Positions 42,320 to 51,609 of a stretch of 51,609 nt of DNA are shown here, one piece after another. A model generated the notes under the pieces. The model was given only the letters and a program-made list of their open reading frames with translations. It had not been told where the DNA came from and searched no databases. Position 1 is the first letter of the stretch. The number at the start of each line of letters is the position of its first letter. A program made the position numbers and the translations under genes. This DNA comes from Sphingobium sp. (GTDB lineage: Bacteria > Pseudomonadota > Alphaproteobacteria > Sphingomonadales > Sphingomonadaceae), in assembly GCA_017745115.1 (NCBI GenBank), contig JAGIAA010000017.1, forward strand, positions 1 to 51,609. Reading direction: 5' to 3'.

Positions 42320-43573
42320 TTGGCATTGGGCGATGAGCGGCCGATCGCATCGGATAACGATCAAGCGAAGCAGGACGGGAGGCCACAAGATGGGGACCTT
42401 CTGGCGGCTGCGCTCGCCATCATGGCCGAAGAAGGGTTTGGCGGCCTCACGCTGCGCCCGCTCGCCAAGCGATTGGGCTATCCCATCGCGACTTTCGCCC
42501 GCCAGGTAGGCTCAAAGGACGAACTGCTCGATCATCTGATCGCGCTCGCCGCACGCGCCGACCAGGAAGACCTGGAGCCCTGGCTGCGGCTCGTCGAATC
42601 GTTCGAAACGTTGCCGCTCGAAGCCCTGATCGAGATCACCGAGGAAGTGCTGCGCATGCGCAGTGGCGCGGGACGCTCACGCTCGCACTTCAAATGCGAG
42701 GTCATCCAGGCGGCGGCGACCAATCCACGCCTTCGCCCTGCCATTGCCGAATGGATCGCCGTAGACCGGCAGCTCTGGCAATCCCTCGTGCATCGCGCCG
42801 AGGAGATACCGGAGACGCTCGATATGATCGCGGCGCTCGAAGCCTTCGCCATCGACGACGCCGCCCGCGCGCTCATCATCGACGAATTCGATGCCTATCG
42901 CTGGATGCGCCGCGAAGGCGTCCGACGGCTCTGGCACGGCCTCTTCACCGGCAAGCCATCGTCACCCAGCGTGCTCTACATGCGGGCGCTCAGCGACCAG
43001 CCATCGCCCAACGGCATTCCCTTCTGGTCGGCCAAGACGCTGACGACCATGCGCGACCAGAATTTCGGCGCGATCATTGCAGGCCTCATCCTGGATACGG
43101 GCACGGATTCGGTGACACATCGCGAGGTCGCACGACGTGCCGACATGCCCCACAGCTCCGTCGCTTATCATTATCCGATGCAGGACGATCTCGTCGAACT
43201 CGGCATGAATGCGATCGTCGAAATGGTGCGATCGGAATCGCTGGCGGCGATGAACAGCAAGGAATTGCCGTTGGTCGCGGGCCAGCTGGCTTATGCGTCC
43301 TTTGCGATCGCGCTGGCGGCCGCACGGCGGCCGAACCTGCGGCCGATCGCACGGGAAATGCGCCGGCGGCGTGGCGAGAACCTGATGCCCTGGCTGCAGC
43401 AGAATGCGCCGGCCGATATCCCTGTCGAGGTGGCAGACGTCCAGGCCATGTCGTCTGTGCTGGTCGGCGCGATCCTGCTTTCCCGTGCCGGCGTCAACGA
43501 TTCAGGCCCGATCACCACCCAGCTGTTTGCCCAGCTTGGCGACTGGCCGGACCTGCTCATCCGCTTTCGCTGA
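42320..43573 (+). CDS. Tandem TetR-type regulator (two TetR units in one chain)
   Basis: A 417-residue protein. An N-terminal TetR helix-turn-helix (about 26-72: AALAIMAEEGFGGLTLRPLA...) has its own ligand-binding-like helices. A second, similar unit begins near 240 (NFGAIIAGLILDTGTDSVTHR...SVAYHYPMQDDLVELG). Normal TetR proteins have one unit of about 200 residues, so this appears to be a covalent dimer of two TetR units. The start is TTG 42320 with GGGGGAAAT upstream, since the next ATG in frame would cut the first helix-turn-helix. It converges on the esterase gene. Confidence 0.75.
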   Translation: MALGDERPIASDNDQAKQDGRPQDGDLLAAALAIMAEEGFGGLTLRPLAKRLGYPIATFARQVGSKDELLDHLIALAARADQEDLEPWLRLVESFETLPLEALIEITEEVLRMRSGAGRSRSHFKCEVIQAAATNPRLRPAIAEWIAVDRQLWQSLVHRAEEIPETLDMIAALEAFAIDDAARALIIDEFDAYRWMRREGVRRLWHGLFTGKPSSPSVLYMRALSDQPSPNGIPFWSAKTLTTMRDQNFGAIIAGLILDTGTDSVTHREVARRADMPHSSVAYHYPMQDDLVELGMNAIVEMVRSESLAAMNSKELPLVAGQLAYASFAIALAAARRPNLRPIAREMRRRRGENLMPWLQQNAPADIPVEVADVQAMSSVLVGAILLSRAGVNDSGPITTQLFAQLGDWPDLLIRFR

Positions 43574-43583
43574 CCAGGGCGTC

Positions 43584-43601
43584 AATCCGGCAGAACGGAT
43601 T
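43584..43601. terminator. Hairpin between convergent TetR and esterase genes
   Basis: AATCCG and its exact complement are separated by GCAGAA, in the middle of the 38-base gap. It may serve both genes; there is no clear T-run. Confidence 0.35.
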
Positions 43602-43611
43602 CCCAGTAGCG

Positions 43612-44847
<1,236 letters not shown>

Positions 44848-44879
44848 TCAAACGGTTTTGTCTCCGGCTAGATACAACA

Positions 44880-44891
44880 GACAACGCTGTC
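44880..44891. promoter_or_regulatory. Possible TetR operator between esterase and tetR
   Basis: GACA-A-CG-C-TGTC is a 12-base inverted repeat with one mismatched pair, in the gap shared by the two divergent starts. An adjacent CAACA repeats around it. Confidence 0.4.
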
Positions 44892-44956
44892 AACAACGAG
44901 CGACCCACCCAATTTCATGATTGAGAAATCCGGTTCGTCATCGGATAAGAGCGCGC

Positions 44957-45622
44957 ATGACCAGTCACGTCGATAGCTTCATCGCAGCAAACAAGAACGA
45001 AGACCCGAACGGCACGCGCATGCGGCTGATGCTGGCAACCGAACGGCTCGTCGCGGCGCGAGGCTTCGATGGGGTGTCCGTCCGCGACATCGCGGCGGAA
45101 GCGGACGCGAACCTGTCCGCCATCAGCTACCATTTCGTTTCAAAGACGCGGCTGGTCCTCGAGACTCTCGACTGGCGCGGCATACAAGGACTCGCCATGC
45201 GCGAACGGCAGCTCGCTCCGTTCGAGGCGCAGGACCGGATCGAGGATGTGCGCGGGCTTCTACGCGCAATCCTGGAATGCCATTTCAAGCGGCCCTCCTC
45301 GCCCGGGCAGCCGACCAATATGTTCTTCCTGCGCCTGCTCATGGATGCGACGCCCGAGATCGGCGATTTCTTCCGGGAAGCGTCGATCTGGTTCCGCCAT
45401 GACGTTTTCCTGCTCCAGCGCGCGCGGCCGGAGATCAGCTTCGAGGATGCATGCTGGCGCTATTATGCGATCATGGGCCTCACGCACCTCAGCGACTTTG
45501 ACGGCGAGAGACTGAAGGCCTGGTCGGACGGACGCTGCGACCCCGGCGATCGCAACCACGCGTTCGACCTCATCGTCGACAGTGCCATGGCGATCCTGAT
45601 GATGCCGCCCCGACAGGATTGA
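44957..45622 (+). CDS. TetR-family regulator
   Basis: A 221-residue protein. The helix-turn-helix (about 22-65) is RMRLMLATERLVAARGF, VSVRDIAAEADANLSAISYH, followed by a helical ligand-binding domain. The start ATG 44957 is used; a TTG at 44921 would add residues without family support. It is divergent from the esterase and probably controls it and itself through the site at 44880. The inducer is unknown; a phenolic or ester compound would fit. Confidence 0.85.
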   Translation: MTSHVDSFIAANKNEDPNGTRMRLMLATERLVAARGFDGVSVRDIAAEADANLSAISYHFVSKTRLVLETLDWRGIQGLAMRERQLAPFEAQDRIEDVRGLLRAILECHFKRPSSPGQPTNMFFLRLLMDATPEIGDFFREASIWFRHDVFLLQRARPEISFEDACWRYYAIMGLTHLSDFDGERLKAWSDGRCDPGDRNHAFDLIVDSAMAILMMPPRQD

Positions 45623-45707
45623 ACCAAAGCAAGTTGCGGCTCTGTGCGAATAGAGCAGCTCCCGGCAGGTACGCCGGTCGCACTCTGAAAATTTTGCGGG
45701 AAATGAG

Positions 45708-45781
45708 TGGAGGCCCGAGCCGGAATCGAACCGGCGTAAACGGATTTGCAGTCCGGTGCGTAACCACTCCGCCATCGGGCC
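45708..45781 (-). tRNA. tRNA-Cys (anticodon GCA)
   Basis: 74 bases including an encoded CCA. The acceptor stem GGCCCGA pairs fully with TCGGGCC, the discriminator base is U as in tRNA-Cys, the anticodon loop reads CTGCAAA, and the T-loop is GGTTCGATTCC. There is no intron. Confidence 0.95.
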
Positions 45782-45964
45782 TCGGAGTGCTGTGAGCGAG
45801 CGCGGCTAGCCGAATTCGTCCACCGACGCAATGCGCTTTGCTTGTGCCTTGGCCGACCTGCTGTGACTTCCTATCCGCATCAGCACATCTTCGTCACCGT
45901 TCGCATGCAAAAGACCTTTCACTGTGCGATGCAAAACGACTAGAGAAACCCCAAATGCTTTAGT

Positions 45965-45982
45965 GTATTGCATGCGCAATAC
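45965..45982. promoter_or_regulatory. Inverted repeat upstream of the PCMT-tolC genes
   Basis: GTATTGC and its exact complement are separated by ATGC, 22 bases before the methyltransferase start. Two further copies of ATGCAAAA lie at 45905-45912 and about 25 bases later. This could be an operator for the tolC operon. Confidence 0.45.
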
Positions 45983-46003
45983 AGTTATGTCATGAGGATG
46001 AGC

Positions 46004-46657
46004 ATGACCGATCAGAATTTCACGGCGATGCGGCGCGCAATGGTGGAGTCCCAACTCCGGACCAATGACGTCAATGACCCTGTGCTGCTTGAGGTGATCC
46101 TCGCGGTGCCGCGCGAAGCATTCCTGCCCGAGGCCCGGAAAGCATCTGCCTATATCGACCGTTCGGTTCCGCTCGACGATGGGCGCGCGCTCAATCCGCC
46201 GCTGGCGACGGCCCGGCTGTTGATCGAGGCGGGCATCAACCCCGGCGACCATGTTCTGCTGGTCGGCGCCGCGACGGGCTATGCTGCCGCGCTGCTCGCG
46301 CGGCTCGGCTGCTCGGTCGTGGCGGTGGAAGAGAATGCGGCCCTCGCCGCGCAGGCCAAGACGGCCCTGTCGGACTATGCCGGCATCACGATGGTGGCCG
46401 GCAGTCTCGCCAAGGGCCATGCCGAAGGCGCGCCTTACGACAAGATCGTCGTCGACGGCGCCATCGAGACGATGCCCGACACGCTGATCGACCAGTTGAA
46501 GATCGGCGGGCGCGCCGTCTTCGCCAGCGTCGAACGCGGCGTCACGCGCCTCTGCTCGGGCGTGCGCAGCGCCGGTGGCTTCGGGGCCCGCGCCTTTGCG
46601 GACAGCGAGGCAGTCGTCCTGCCCGGTTTCGCCGCGCCGAAAGGCTTCACCTTTTGA
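46004..46657 (+). CDS. Protein-L-isoaspartate O-methyltransferase-like protein
   Basis: A 217-residue SAM-dependent methyltransferase of the PCMT family. It has the N-terminal MVESQLRTNDVNDPVLLEVILAVPREAFLPE, the SAM-binding block HVLLVGAATGYAAALLARLG (Gly-rich loop) and VVAVEENAALAAQAK. True PCMT repairs isoaspartate in damaged proteins; in sphingomonads this gene usually precedes tolC, and its exact role is not shown. Start ATG 46004 follows GAGG. tolC begins 17 bases later. Confidence 0.82.
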   Translation: MTDQNFTAMRRAMVESQLRTNDVNDPVLLEVILAVPREAFLPEARKASAYIDRSVPLDDGRALNPPLATARLLIEAGINPGDHVLLVGAATGYAAALLARLGCSVVAVEENAALAAQAKTALSDYAGITMVAGSLAKGHAEGAPYDKIVVDGAIETMPDTLIDQLKIGGRAVFASVERGVTRLCSGVRSAGGFGARAFADSEAVVLPGFAAPKGFTF

Positions 46658-46674
46658 CCAAAACGGGACTTCGC

Positions 46675-48132
46675 ATGACCGCCGCAACTCTTTCGCGCTT
46701 CGCGCTCGCTGCCCTGCTGCTCGCCGGAACCGCCATGCCGGCGTCAGCCGAGACGCTCGCCGAGGCGCTTGCTTCGGCCTATAAAGACAATCCGACGCTG
46801 ACGGGCGCACGCGCCGGACTGCGTGCGACGGACGAGACCGTCAACCTTCAGAAGTCCAGCGAACGGCCGACCGCGTCGCTGAGCAGCACCTATAGCGAAA
46901 ACCCACTGAGCCGGCCGGTCAGCCCCTTCTCGCCCGAGCGCAGCATTTCGGGCAGCCTGACCGCAAGCGTGCCCATCTACCAGGGCGGCCGCGTGAAGAA
47001 CGGCATCGAGGGCGCCAAGCGCCGCGTGGAAGCGGGCCAATATGACTTGCGCGGTACAGAGCTGGACGTGTTCGCCGCCGTCGTCGCGGCCTATATGGAC
47101 GTCATCCGCACGCAGTCGGTCGTCTCGCTCTCCCGCAACAATGTCGGCGTTCTCGAGGTCAACCTCAAGGCCACGCGCGACCGCTTCGAGGTCGGCGATC
47201 TGACGCGGACCGACGTCGCCCAGTCCGAGGCGCGCCTGGCACTCGCCCGGAGCGACCTGCAGAATGCCGAGGCGCAGCTGATCACCGCGCGCGAGCGCTA
47301 CATCGAGCTGGTTGGGCATGAACCGGTCGATCTGCAGCCGCCGCCGCCACTACCGGGCTTCCCGGCGACTGCCGACGATGCGGTCGACATCGCGCTCGCC
47401 AACAATCCCGACCTGCTCGCCGCCCACAAGAATCGCGAGGCCAGCAAGTTCGACGTCAGCGTCGCCAAGGGCGCGCGGCTGCCGACGATCAGTGCTTTCT
47501 CGACCGGCAGCTACAATGGCGACCTGGGCTCGACCCCGGCGGGCAACCAGGCCGACAGCAAGTCGGTCGTGGTCGGCGCACGCCTCACCGTGCCGCTCTA
47601 CCAGGGCGGTGCGCCTGGATCGCGCGTGCGCCAGAGCAAGGCGTATGAACAGCAGGCCATGGAGCGCGAGACGGCCATCGAGCGCAACATCATCTCGCAG
47701 GCGCGTTCGCTCTATTCGAGCTGGCAGGCAAGCAACCAGGTGATCGAGTCGACGAAGATCGCCGTCTCATCCAACGCGCTATCGCTGCAGGGCGTCCGCG
47801 CCGAAAACAGCGTCGGCACGCGCACGATCCTCGAGATCCTGAATGCCGAGCAGGAAAGCTTCAGCTCGCAGGTCCAGCTCGTCACGGCGCAGCGCAACGC
47901 CTATGTCGCCGGCTTCTCGCTGCTTGCGGTGATGGGCAAGGTTGCCGCGACCGATCTCGGCCTCGACGGCGGCTCGCTCTACGACCCGACGGCCAACTAC
48001 AAGAAGGTCCGAAACGACTGGTCGGACTGGAACGACGGCGCCGATCCCAAGCCGCAATCCTCGCGCACGGTTGACTCTCCTGTCCAAAACGCGACAGTGA
48101 ACAGCCCGGCTACCATATCCGGGATGCCCTGA
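46675..48132 (+). CDS. tolC: TolC-family outer membrane channel
   Basis: A 485-residue TolC-like protein with a signal peptide (MTAATLSRFALAALLLAGTAMPASA). Two repeated halves each carry the typical OEP pattern: ETLAEALASAYKDNP, VPIYQGGRVKNGIEGAK, and later VDIALANNPDLLAAHKN, VPLYQGGAPGSRVRQSK. The trimer forms the outer-membrane exit duct for efflux pumps and type I secretion. ATG 46675 is used; a TTG at 46654 is less likely. The acidic C-terminal tail is not conserved in the family. Confidence 0.93.
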   Translation: MTAATLSRFALAALLLAGTAMPASAETLAEALASAYKDNPTLTGARAGLRATDETVNLQKSSERPTASLSSTYSENPLSRPVSPFSPERSISGSLTASVPIYQGGRVKNGIEGAKRRVEAGQYDLRGTELDVFAAVVAAYMDVIRTQSVVSLSRNNVGVLEVNLKATRDRFEVGDLTRTDVAQSEARLALARSDLQNAEAQLITARERYIELVGHEPVDLQPPPPLPGFPATADDAVDIALANNPDLLAAHKNREASKFDVSVAKGARLPTISAFSTGSYNGDLGSTPAGNQADSKSVVVGARLTVPLYQGGAPGSRVRQSKAYEQQAMERETAIERNIISQARSLYSSWQASNQVIESTKIAVSSNALSLQGVRAENSVGTRTILEILNAEQESFSSQVQLVTAQRNAYVAGFSLLAVMGKVAATDLGLDGGSLYDPTANYKKVRNDWSDWNDGADPKPQSSRTVDSPVQNATVNSPATISGMP

Positions 48133-48148
48133 AGCGCTGAGGACTAAT

Positions 48149-48673
48149 ATGGGAGCCATGCCCAACGAGCCGTCGATGGAAGAGATTCTCTCCTCCATCA
48201 AGCGGATCATCGCCGATGAGGACCGCGCCGCGCCGCGCGTGTCGCGTCGTGCGGGCAGTCGTATCCTCAATCTCGATGAGGATGAGGGCGACCAGATTCT
48301 TGAGTTAACTGAAGCACTTACGGACGAATCCGACAGCCATGGGGATGAGGACGTGACCGAAATGCCGGCCGCCAGGGCTAAATCCGCCAAGCCTGCCAAG
48401 CCCGTGCGCGGACGCGACGATGCGGCCCCTGACCTTGGTACCGCGGAAGGCGCTGCGGTGCTCTCCGACATCAGCGCCAAGGCGGCACGCGATTCGCTCG
48501 AGAATCTCTCCAAGATGCTCGTGCGCAACGACGACGGGCAGTCCAATACGCTCGAAGGCCTCGTGCGCGACATGCTTCGCCCGATGCTCAAAGAGTGGCT
48601 GGACGCCAATCTGCCGGTCGTTGTCGAGACCATGGTCAAGCGCGAGATCGACCGGATCACCGGCCGAGTATGA
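48149..48673 (+). CDS. popZ: PopZ-family (DUF2497) polar organiser protein
   Basis: A 174-residue protein with the two conserved ends of PopZ: N-terminal EPSMEEILSSIKRIIADEDR and C-terminal LEGLVRDMLRPMLKEWLDANLP. The middle (about 40-110) is acidic and Pro/Ala-rich, as expected for the intrinsically disordered linker. In Caulobacter PopZ forms the polar matrix that holds the chromosome centromere and cell-cycle kinases, and its gene also neighbours valS. GAGG precedes ATG 48149; the ATG at 48158 has GGGAG and is an alternative start. Confidence 0.85.
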   Translation: MGAMPNEPSMEEILSSIKRIIADEDRAAPRVSRRAGSRILNLDEDEGDQILELTEALTDESDSHGDEDVTEMPAARAKSAKPAKPVRGRDDAAPDLGTAEGAAVLSDISAKAARDSLENLSKMLVRNDDGQSNTLEGLVRDMLRPMLKEWLDANLPVVVETMVKREIDRITGRV

Positions 48674-48724
48674 TTGCCGGGCGGCGCGGCTGACGCGCGG
48701 TCCGGCCTCACCTTTTGAAAATGT

Positions 48725-48807
48725 CGTTCGTGCTGAGCCTGTCGAAGCACGTACTCCCTCTTCGAAAAAGCAAAAGGGACCGTCCTTCGACAGGCTCAGG
48801 ACGAACG
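48725..48807. repeat. Palindromic intergenic repeat (CTGAGCCTGTCGAAG type)
   Basis: Two 27-base arms (48725-48751 and 48781-48807) are reverse complements with only two mismatched positions; the core is CTGAGCCTGTCGAAG. A 29-base loop lies between. It sits between popZ and valS and may act as a terminator or mRNA stabiliser. Elements of this type are dispersed in sphingomonad genomes. Confidence 0.85.
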
Positions 48808-48870
48808 GTGCGAGTTGGAGCACGATTGCCTCGACCTTGCCTCACCGTCCGTCTCGTCTAAAGGCACCGC

Positions 48871-51609
48871 ATGACCGAGCTCGCCAAGACTTTCGATCCG
48901 GCCGCCATCGAGGCCAAATGGTATAAGCATTGGGAAGAGGCTGGCGCCTTCCGCCCGTCGCGTCCCAACGCGCAGCCCTATACCATCGTCAATCCGCCGC
49001 CGAACGTCACGGGCTCGCTGCACATCGGCCATGCCCTCGACAACACGCTGCAGGATGTCGTGATCCGCTACGAGCGCCTGCGCGGCAAGGATGCCTTGTG
49101 GGTGGTCGGCACCGACCATGCGGGCATCGCGACGCAGATGGTGGTCGAGCGGCAGATGGCGCAGCGCCAGGACAAGCGCACCAACTATACGCGCGAGGGC
49201 TTCGTCGAGAAGGTCTGGGAATGGAAGGCCGAGAGCGGCGGCACGATCACCGGCCAGCTGCGGCGCCTGGGCTGCTCGATGGACTGGAGCCGCGAGCAGT
49301 TCACCATGGACCCGCATTTCACGCGCGCGGTCGTGAAGGTGTTCGTCGATCTCTACAATGAGAAGCTGCTGTATCGCGACAAACGCCTGGTCAACTGGGA
49401 CCCCGGCCTCAGGACGGCGATCAGCGACCTCGAGGTCGAGACCAAGGAAGTCCAGGGCGGCTTCTGGCATTTCAAATATCCGCTGGCCGATGGTGTGACC
49501 CTCGACGATGGACGCGGCTATATCGAGGTCGCGACGACGCGCCCCGAGACGATGCTGGCGGACATGGCCGTTGCCGTAAACCCGGAGGATTCACGCTATG
49601 CGAGCGTGATCGGCAAGGACATCCTGCAGCCGATCACCGGGCGGCGCTTCAAGGTGGTGGCGGACGAGCATGCCGATCCCGAGCTGGGCTCGGGCGCGGT
49701 CAAGATCACGCCCGGCCATGACTTTAACGACTTCGAGGTCGGCAAGCGCGCGGGGATCAAGCCCGCCGACATGCTCAACATGTTCGATGCCGATGCCAGG
49801 GTCGTCCAGACGGCGGACGGCCTGGTCCCCGACGACTATCTTGGCCTCGACCGCTTCGACGCGCGCAAGCTGGTGGTCGAGCGGATGAAGGCACAAGGCT
49901 TCCTGATCCCGCATGTGACCAAGGACAAGGAAGGCAACGCCGTCGAGCAGGACGCCGAGCCGCGCACGATCCAGACGCCTTATGGCGACCGCTCGAACGT
50001 CGTGATCGAACCCTGGCTCACCGACCAATGGTATGTCGACGCAGCGACGCTCGCCAAGCCCGCGATGGAAGCCGTGCGCTCGGGCGCGATCGAGATCGTA
50101 CCGAAGACCTGGGAAAAGACCTATTTCAACTGGATGGAGAACATCCAGCCCTGGTGCGTCTCGCGCCAACTCTGGTGGGGACACCGGATCCCGGCGTGGT
50201 ATGATGCCGACGGCCAGGTCTATGTCGCCGAGACCGAGGATGAGGCACAGGCCCTCGCGGGCGGCAAGGCGTTGACCCGCGACGAGGATGTGCTCGACAC
50301 TTGGTTCTCGTCGGCGCTGTGGCCGTTTGCGACGTTGGGATGGCCGGACGATCAACCGTCCCCGTTCGGTTCGAGCGAAGTCGAGAACCCCGAGGGCGGC
50401 GCTGCCCGTGTCTCGACTTCGCTCGACACGAACGGGAACGGAAGTGGCTCAGGCGGATCACTGCTCGCGCGCCATTATCCCAACGACCTGCTGATCTCCG
50501 GCTTCGACATCCTATTCTTCTGGGACGCGCGCATGGCGATGCAGGGCATTCACTTCATGAAGGATGTCCCCTGGAAGCGGCTCTATCTGCACGGGCTGGT
50601 GCGCGCCGCCGACGGTCAGAAAATGTCCAAGTCCAAGGGCAATGTCGTCGACCCGCTCGGGCTCATCGACCAATATGGCGCCGACGCGCTGCGCTTCTTC
50701 ATGGCCGCCATGGAAAGCCAGGGCCGTGACGTGAAGATGGACGAGAAGCGCGTCGAGGGTTATCGCAACTTCGCGACGAAGCTGTGGAACGCCGTGCGCT
50801 TTGCGCAGGCGAACGGCATCGGCGCGTCCGATAGCATCGCTGCGCCGCATGCCACGCTCGCCGTCAACAAGTGGATCGTCGGCGAAGTCGTCGAGACGCT
50901 GGCCGAGCTGGACAAGGCGATGGCCGAACTGCGCTTCGATGCCGCTGCCAACACCATCTACCACTTTGTCTGGGACAGCTTCTGCGACTGGTATCTGGAG
51001 CTGATCAAGGGCAGCATCGACGACGAGACGAAAGCGGTCGCCGGCTGGGTGATCGACCAGATCCTGGTCATGCTGCACCCGTTCATGCCGTTCATCACCG
51101 AAGAGCTGTGGCACGCGCAGGGCGATCGGTCCTACGATCTCATCCTCGCCAAATGGCCCGAGCCGGAAGTGCAGGCGGACCCGCATGCCAAGGCCGAGAT
51201 CGACTGGCTGATCCGGTTGGTGAGCGAGGTGCGCGCGGCCCGGAGCGAACTCGGGGTGCCGCCCGGTGCAAAATTGGCTGCGATCGTCAACGAGGCCGGT
51301 GCCGATACCCGCGGACGGCTCGACCGGCTTTGGGCGGCTGTTTCCCGTCTCGCACGCATTGAAAAGATTGACTTTGACCAAGCCACGCAAGGCGGCGCCG
51401 CGCAGGTGGTTGTCGATGAAGCGACCTTCGTCCTTCCCCTCGAAGGCGTCATCGACATCGCCGCCGAAAAGGCTCGGTTGACAAAGTCACTTGAAGCCGC
51501 GACCAAGGAAGCGCTGTCACTCGGGGGACGCCTCGCCAATCCGGCCTTCGTCGAGAAGGCAAAGCCGGAGGCGGTAGAAAAAGCACGCGCAGATCATGCC
51601 GAGAAGTCC
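48871..51609 (+). CDS. valS: Valyl-tRNA synthetase, partial (continues past window end)
   Basis: 913 codons, open to the window edge. Class I signature HIGH at 51-54 ([15 protein letters not shown]), the editing domain around [19 protein letters not shown], and KMSKS at 584-588. The start [18 protein letters not shown] and the overall order match bacterial ValRS, which charges tRNA-Val and edits mischarged threonine. Between LGWPDD (about 494) and LLARHYPND (about 531) there is an in-frame insert of about 36 residues with a low-complexity GNGSGSGGS end, made largely of a palindromic DNA element (separate entry). The last 60 or so visible residues begin the C-terminal coiled coil. Confidence 0.95.
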   Translation, partial: MTELAKTFDPAAIEAKWYKHWEEAGAFRPSRPNAQPYTIVNPPPNVTGSLHIGHALDNTLQDVVIRYERLRGKDALWVVGTDHAGIATQMVVERQMAQRQDKRTNYTREGFVEKVWEWKAESGGTITGQLRRLGCSMDWSREQFTMDPHFTRAVVKVFVDLYNEKLLYRDKRLVNWDPGLRTAISDLEVETKEVQGGFWHFKYPLADGVTLDDGRGYIEVATTRPETMLADMAVAVNPEDSRYASVIGKDILQPITGRRFKVVADEHADPELGSGAVKITPGHDFNDFEVGKRAGIKPADMLNMFDADARVVQTADGLVPDDYLGLDRFDARKLVVERMKAQGFLIPHVTKDKEGNAVEQDAEPRTIQTPYGDRSNVVIEPWLTDQWYVDAATLAKPAMEAVRSGAIEIVPKTWEKTYFNWMENIQPWCVSRQLWWGHRIPAWYDADGQVYVAETEDEAQALAGGKALTRDEDVLDTWFSSALWPFATLGWPDDQPSPFGSSEVENPEGGAARVSTSLDTNGNGSGSGGSLLARHYPNDLLISGFDILFFWDARMAMQGIHFMKDVPWKRLYLHGLVRAADGQKMSKSKGNVVDPLGLIDQYGADALRFFMAAMESQGRDVKMDEKRVEGYRNFATKLWNAVRFAQANGIGASDSIAAPHATLAVNKWIVGEVVETLAELDKAMAELRFDAAANTIYHFVWDSFCDWYLELIKGSIDDETKAVAGWVIDQILVMLHPFMPFITEELWHAQGDRSYDLILAKWPEPEVQADPHAKAEIDWLIRLVSEVRAARSELGVPPGAKLAAIVNEAGADTRGRLDRLWAAVSRLARIEKIDFDQATQGGAAQVVVDEATFVLPLEGVIDIAAEKARLTKSLEAATKEALSLGGRLANPAFVEKAKPEAVEKARADHAEKS
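50361..50436. repeat. Palindromic repeat inserted in frame inside valS
   Basis: Two 26-base arms (50361-50386 and 50411-50436) are reverse complements except for one dinucleotide (GT versus TG); the core is TCGAGCGAAGTCGAGA. The 24-base loop is GC-rich. The whole 76-base element plus flanks is translated in frame as part of valS. The same type of palindrome is familiar from sphingomonad intergenic regions. Confidence 0.9.

Overview
The window looks like chromosome from a high-GC alphaproteobacterium of the Sphingomonadales. The signs are class I lysyl-tRNA synthetase, a PopZ-family gene directly upstream of valS, the rpmF-plsX-fabH-(merR)-ihfA order, several TonB/RcnB/TolC-type envelope genes, an aromatic-acid decarboxylase related to LigW, and short palindromic repeats of the kind scattered through sphingomonad genomes. 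I made no database search; assignments rest on motifs, length and gene order.

Left part (1-13062): a truncated FKBP isomerase and rpsU; a class II aldolase-family protein; a cyanide-insensitive-type cydA-cydB quinol oxidase operon with a 39-residue DUF2474-like membrane peptide; proline iminopeptidase; a membrane diguanylate cyclase (GGEEF); an orphan two-cluster [2Fe-2S] subunit; two RcnB-family secreted proteins flanking a prolyl-4-hydroxylase-like oxygenase; a small unknown protein; class I lysK; and a PilZ protein. The cyclase and PilZ protein may be two ends of c-di-GMP signalling.

Middle (13075-25660): a small periplasmic protein divergent from a TonB-dependent receptor, a DinG/XPD-type Fe-S helicase overlapping a SixA-like phosphatase, then the minus-strand rpmF-plsX-fabH-ihfA-merR block, an MBL hydrolase and sirtuin, and plus-strand dapB-nth.

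Accessory core (25762-29408): a tightly overlapping plus-strand cassette of a spike base protein (the family named after Rhodobacter capsulatus rcc01079), a 753-residue spike with an SGNH-esterase-like domain, a DUF2778 (L,D-transpeptidase-like) putative endolysin, a 54-residue holin-like peptide, and an Rz/Rz1 spanin pair in which Rz1 is partly nested in Rz. No capsid, portal, terminase or integrase gene lies in the window. The best reading is a satellite locus of a gene transfer agent (head spikes plus lysis), or a domesticated phage remnant.

Right part (29785-51609): an EpsD-like isomerase and GT2 glycosyltransferase, an aromatic-acid transporter plus amidohydrolase-type decarboxylase, a hybrid histidine kinase, an ankyrin protein, a CmcJ/NvfI-type oxidoreductase divergent from putA with a perfect inverted repeat between them, a double TetR protein, a secreted esterase, a second TetR, tRNA-Cys, a PCMT-like methyltransferase with tolC, and popZ-valS. 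valS runs off the right end and carries an in-frame palindromic element inside its catalytic domain.
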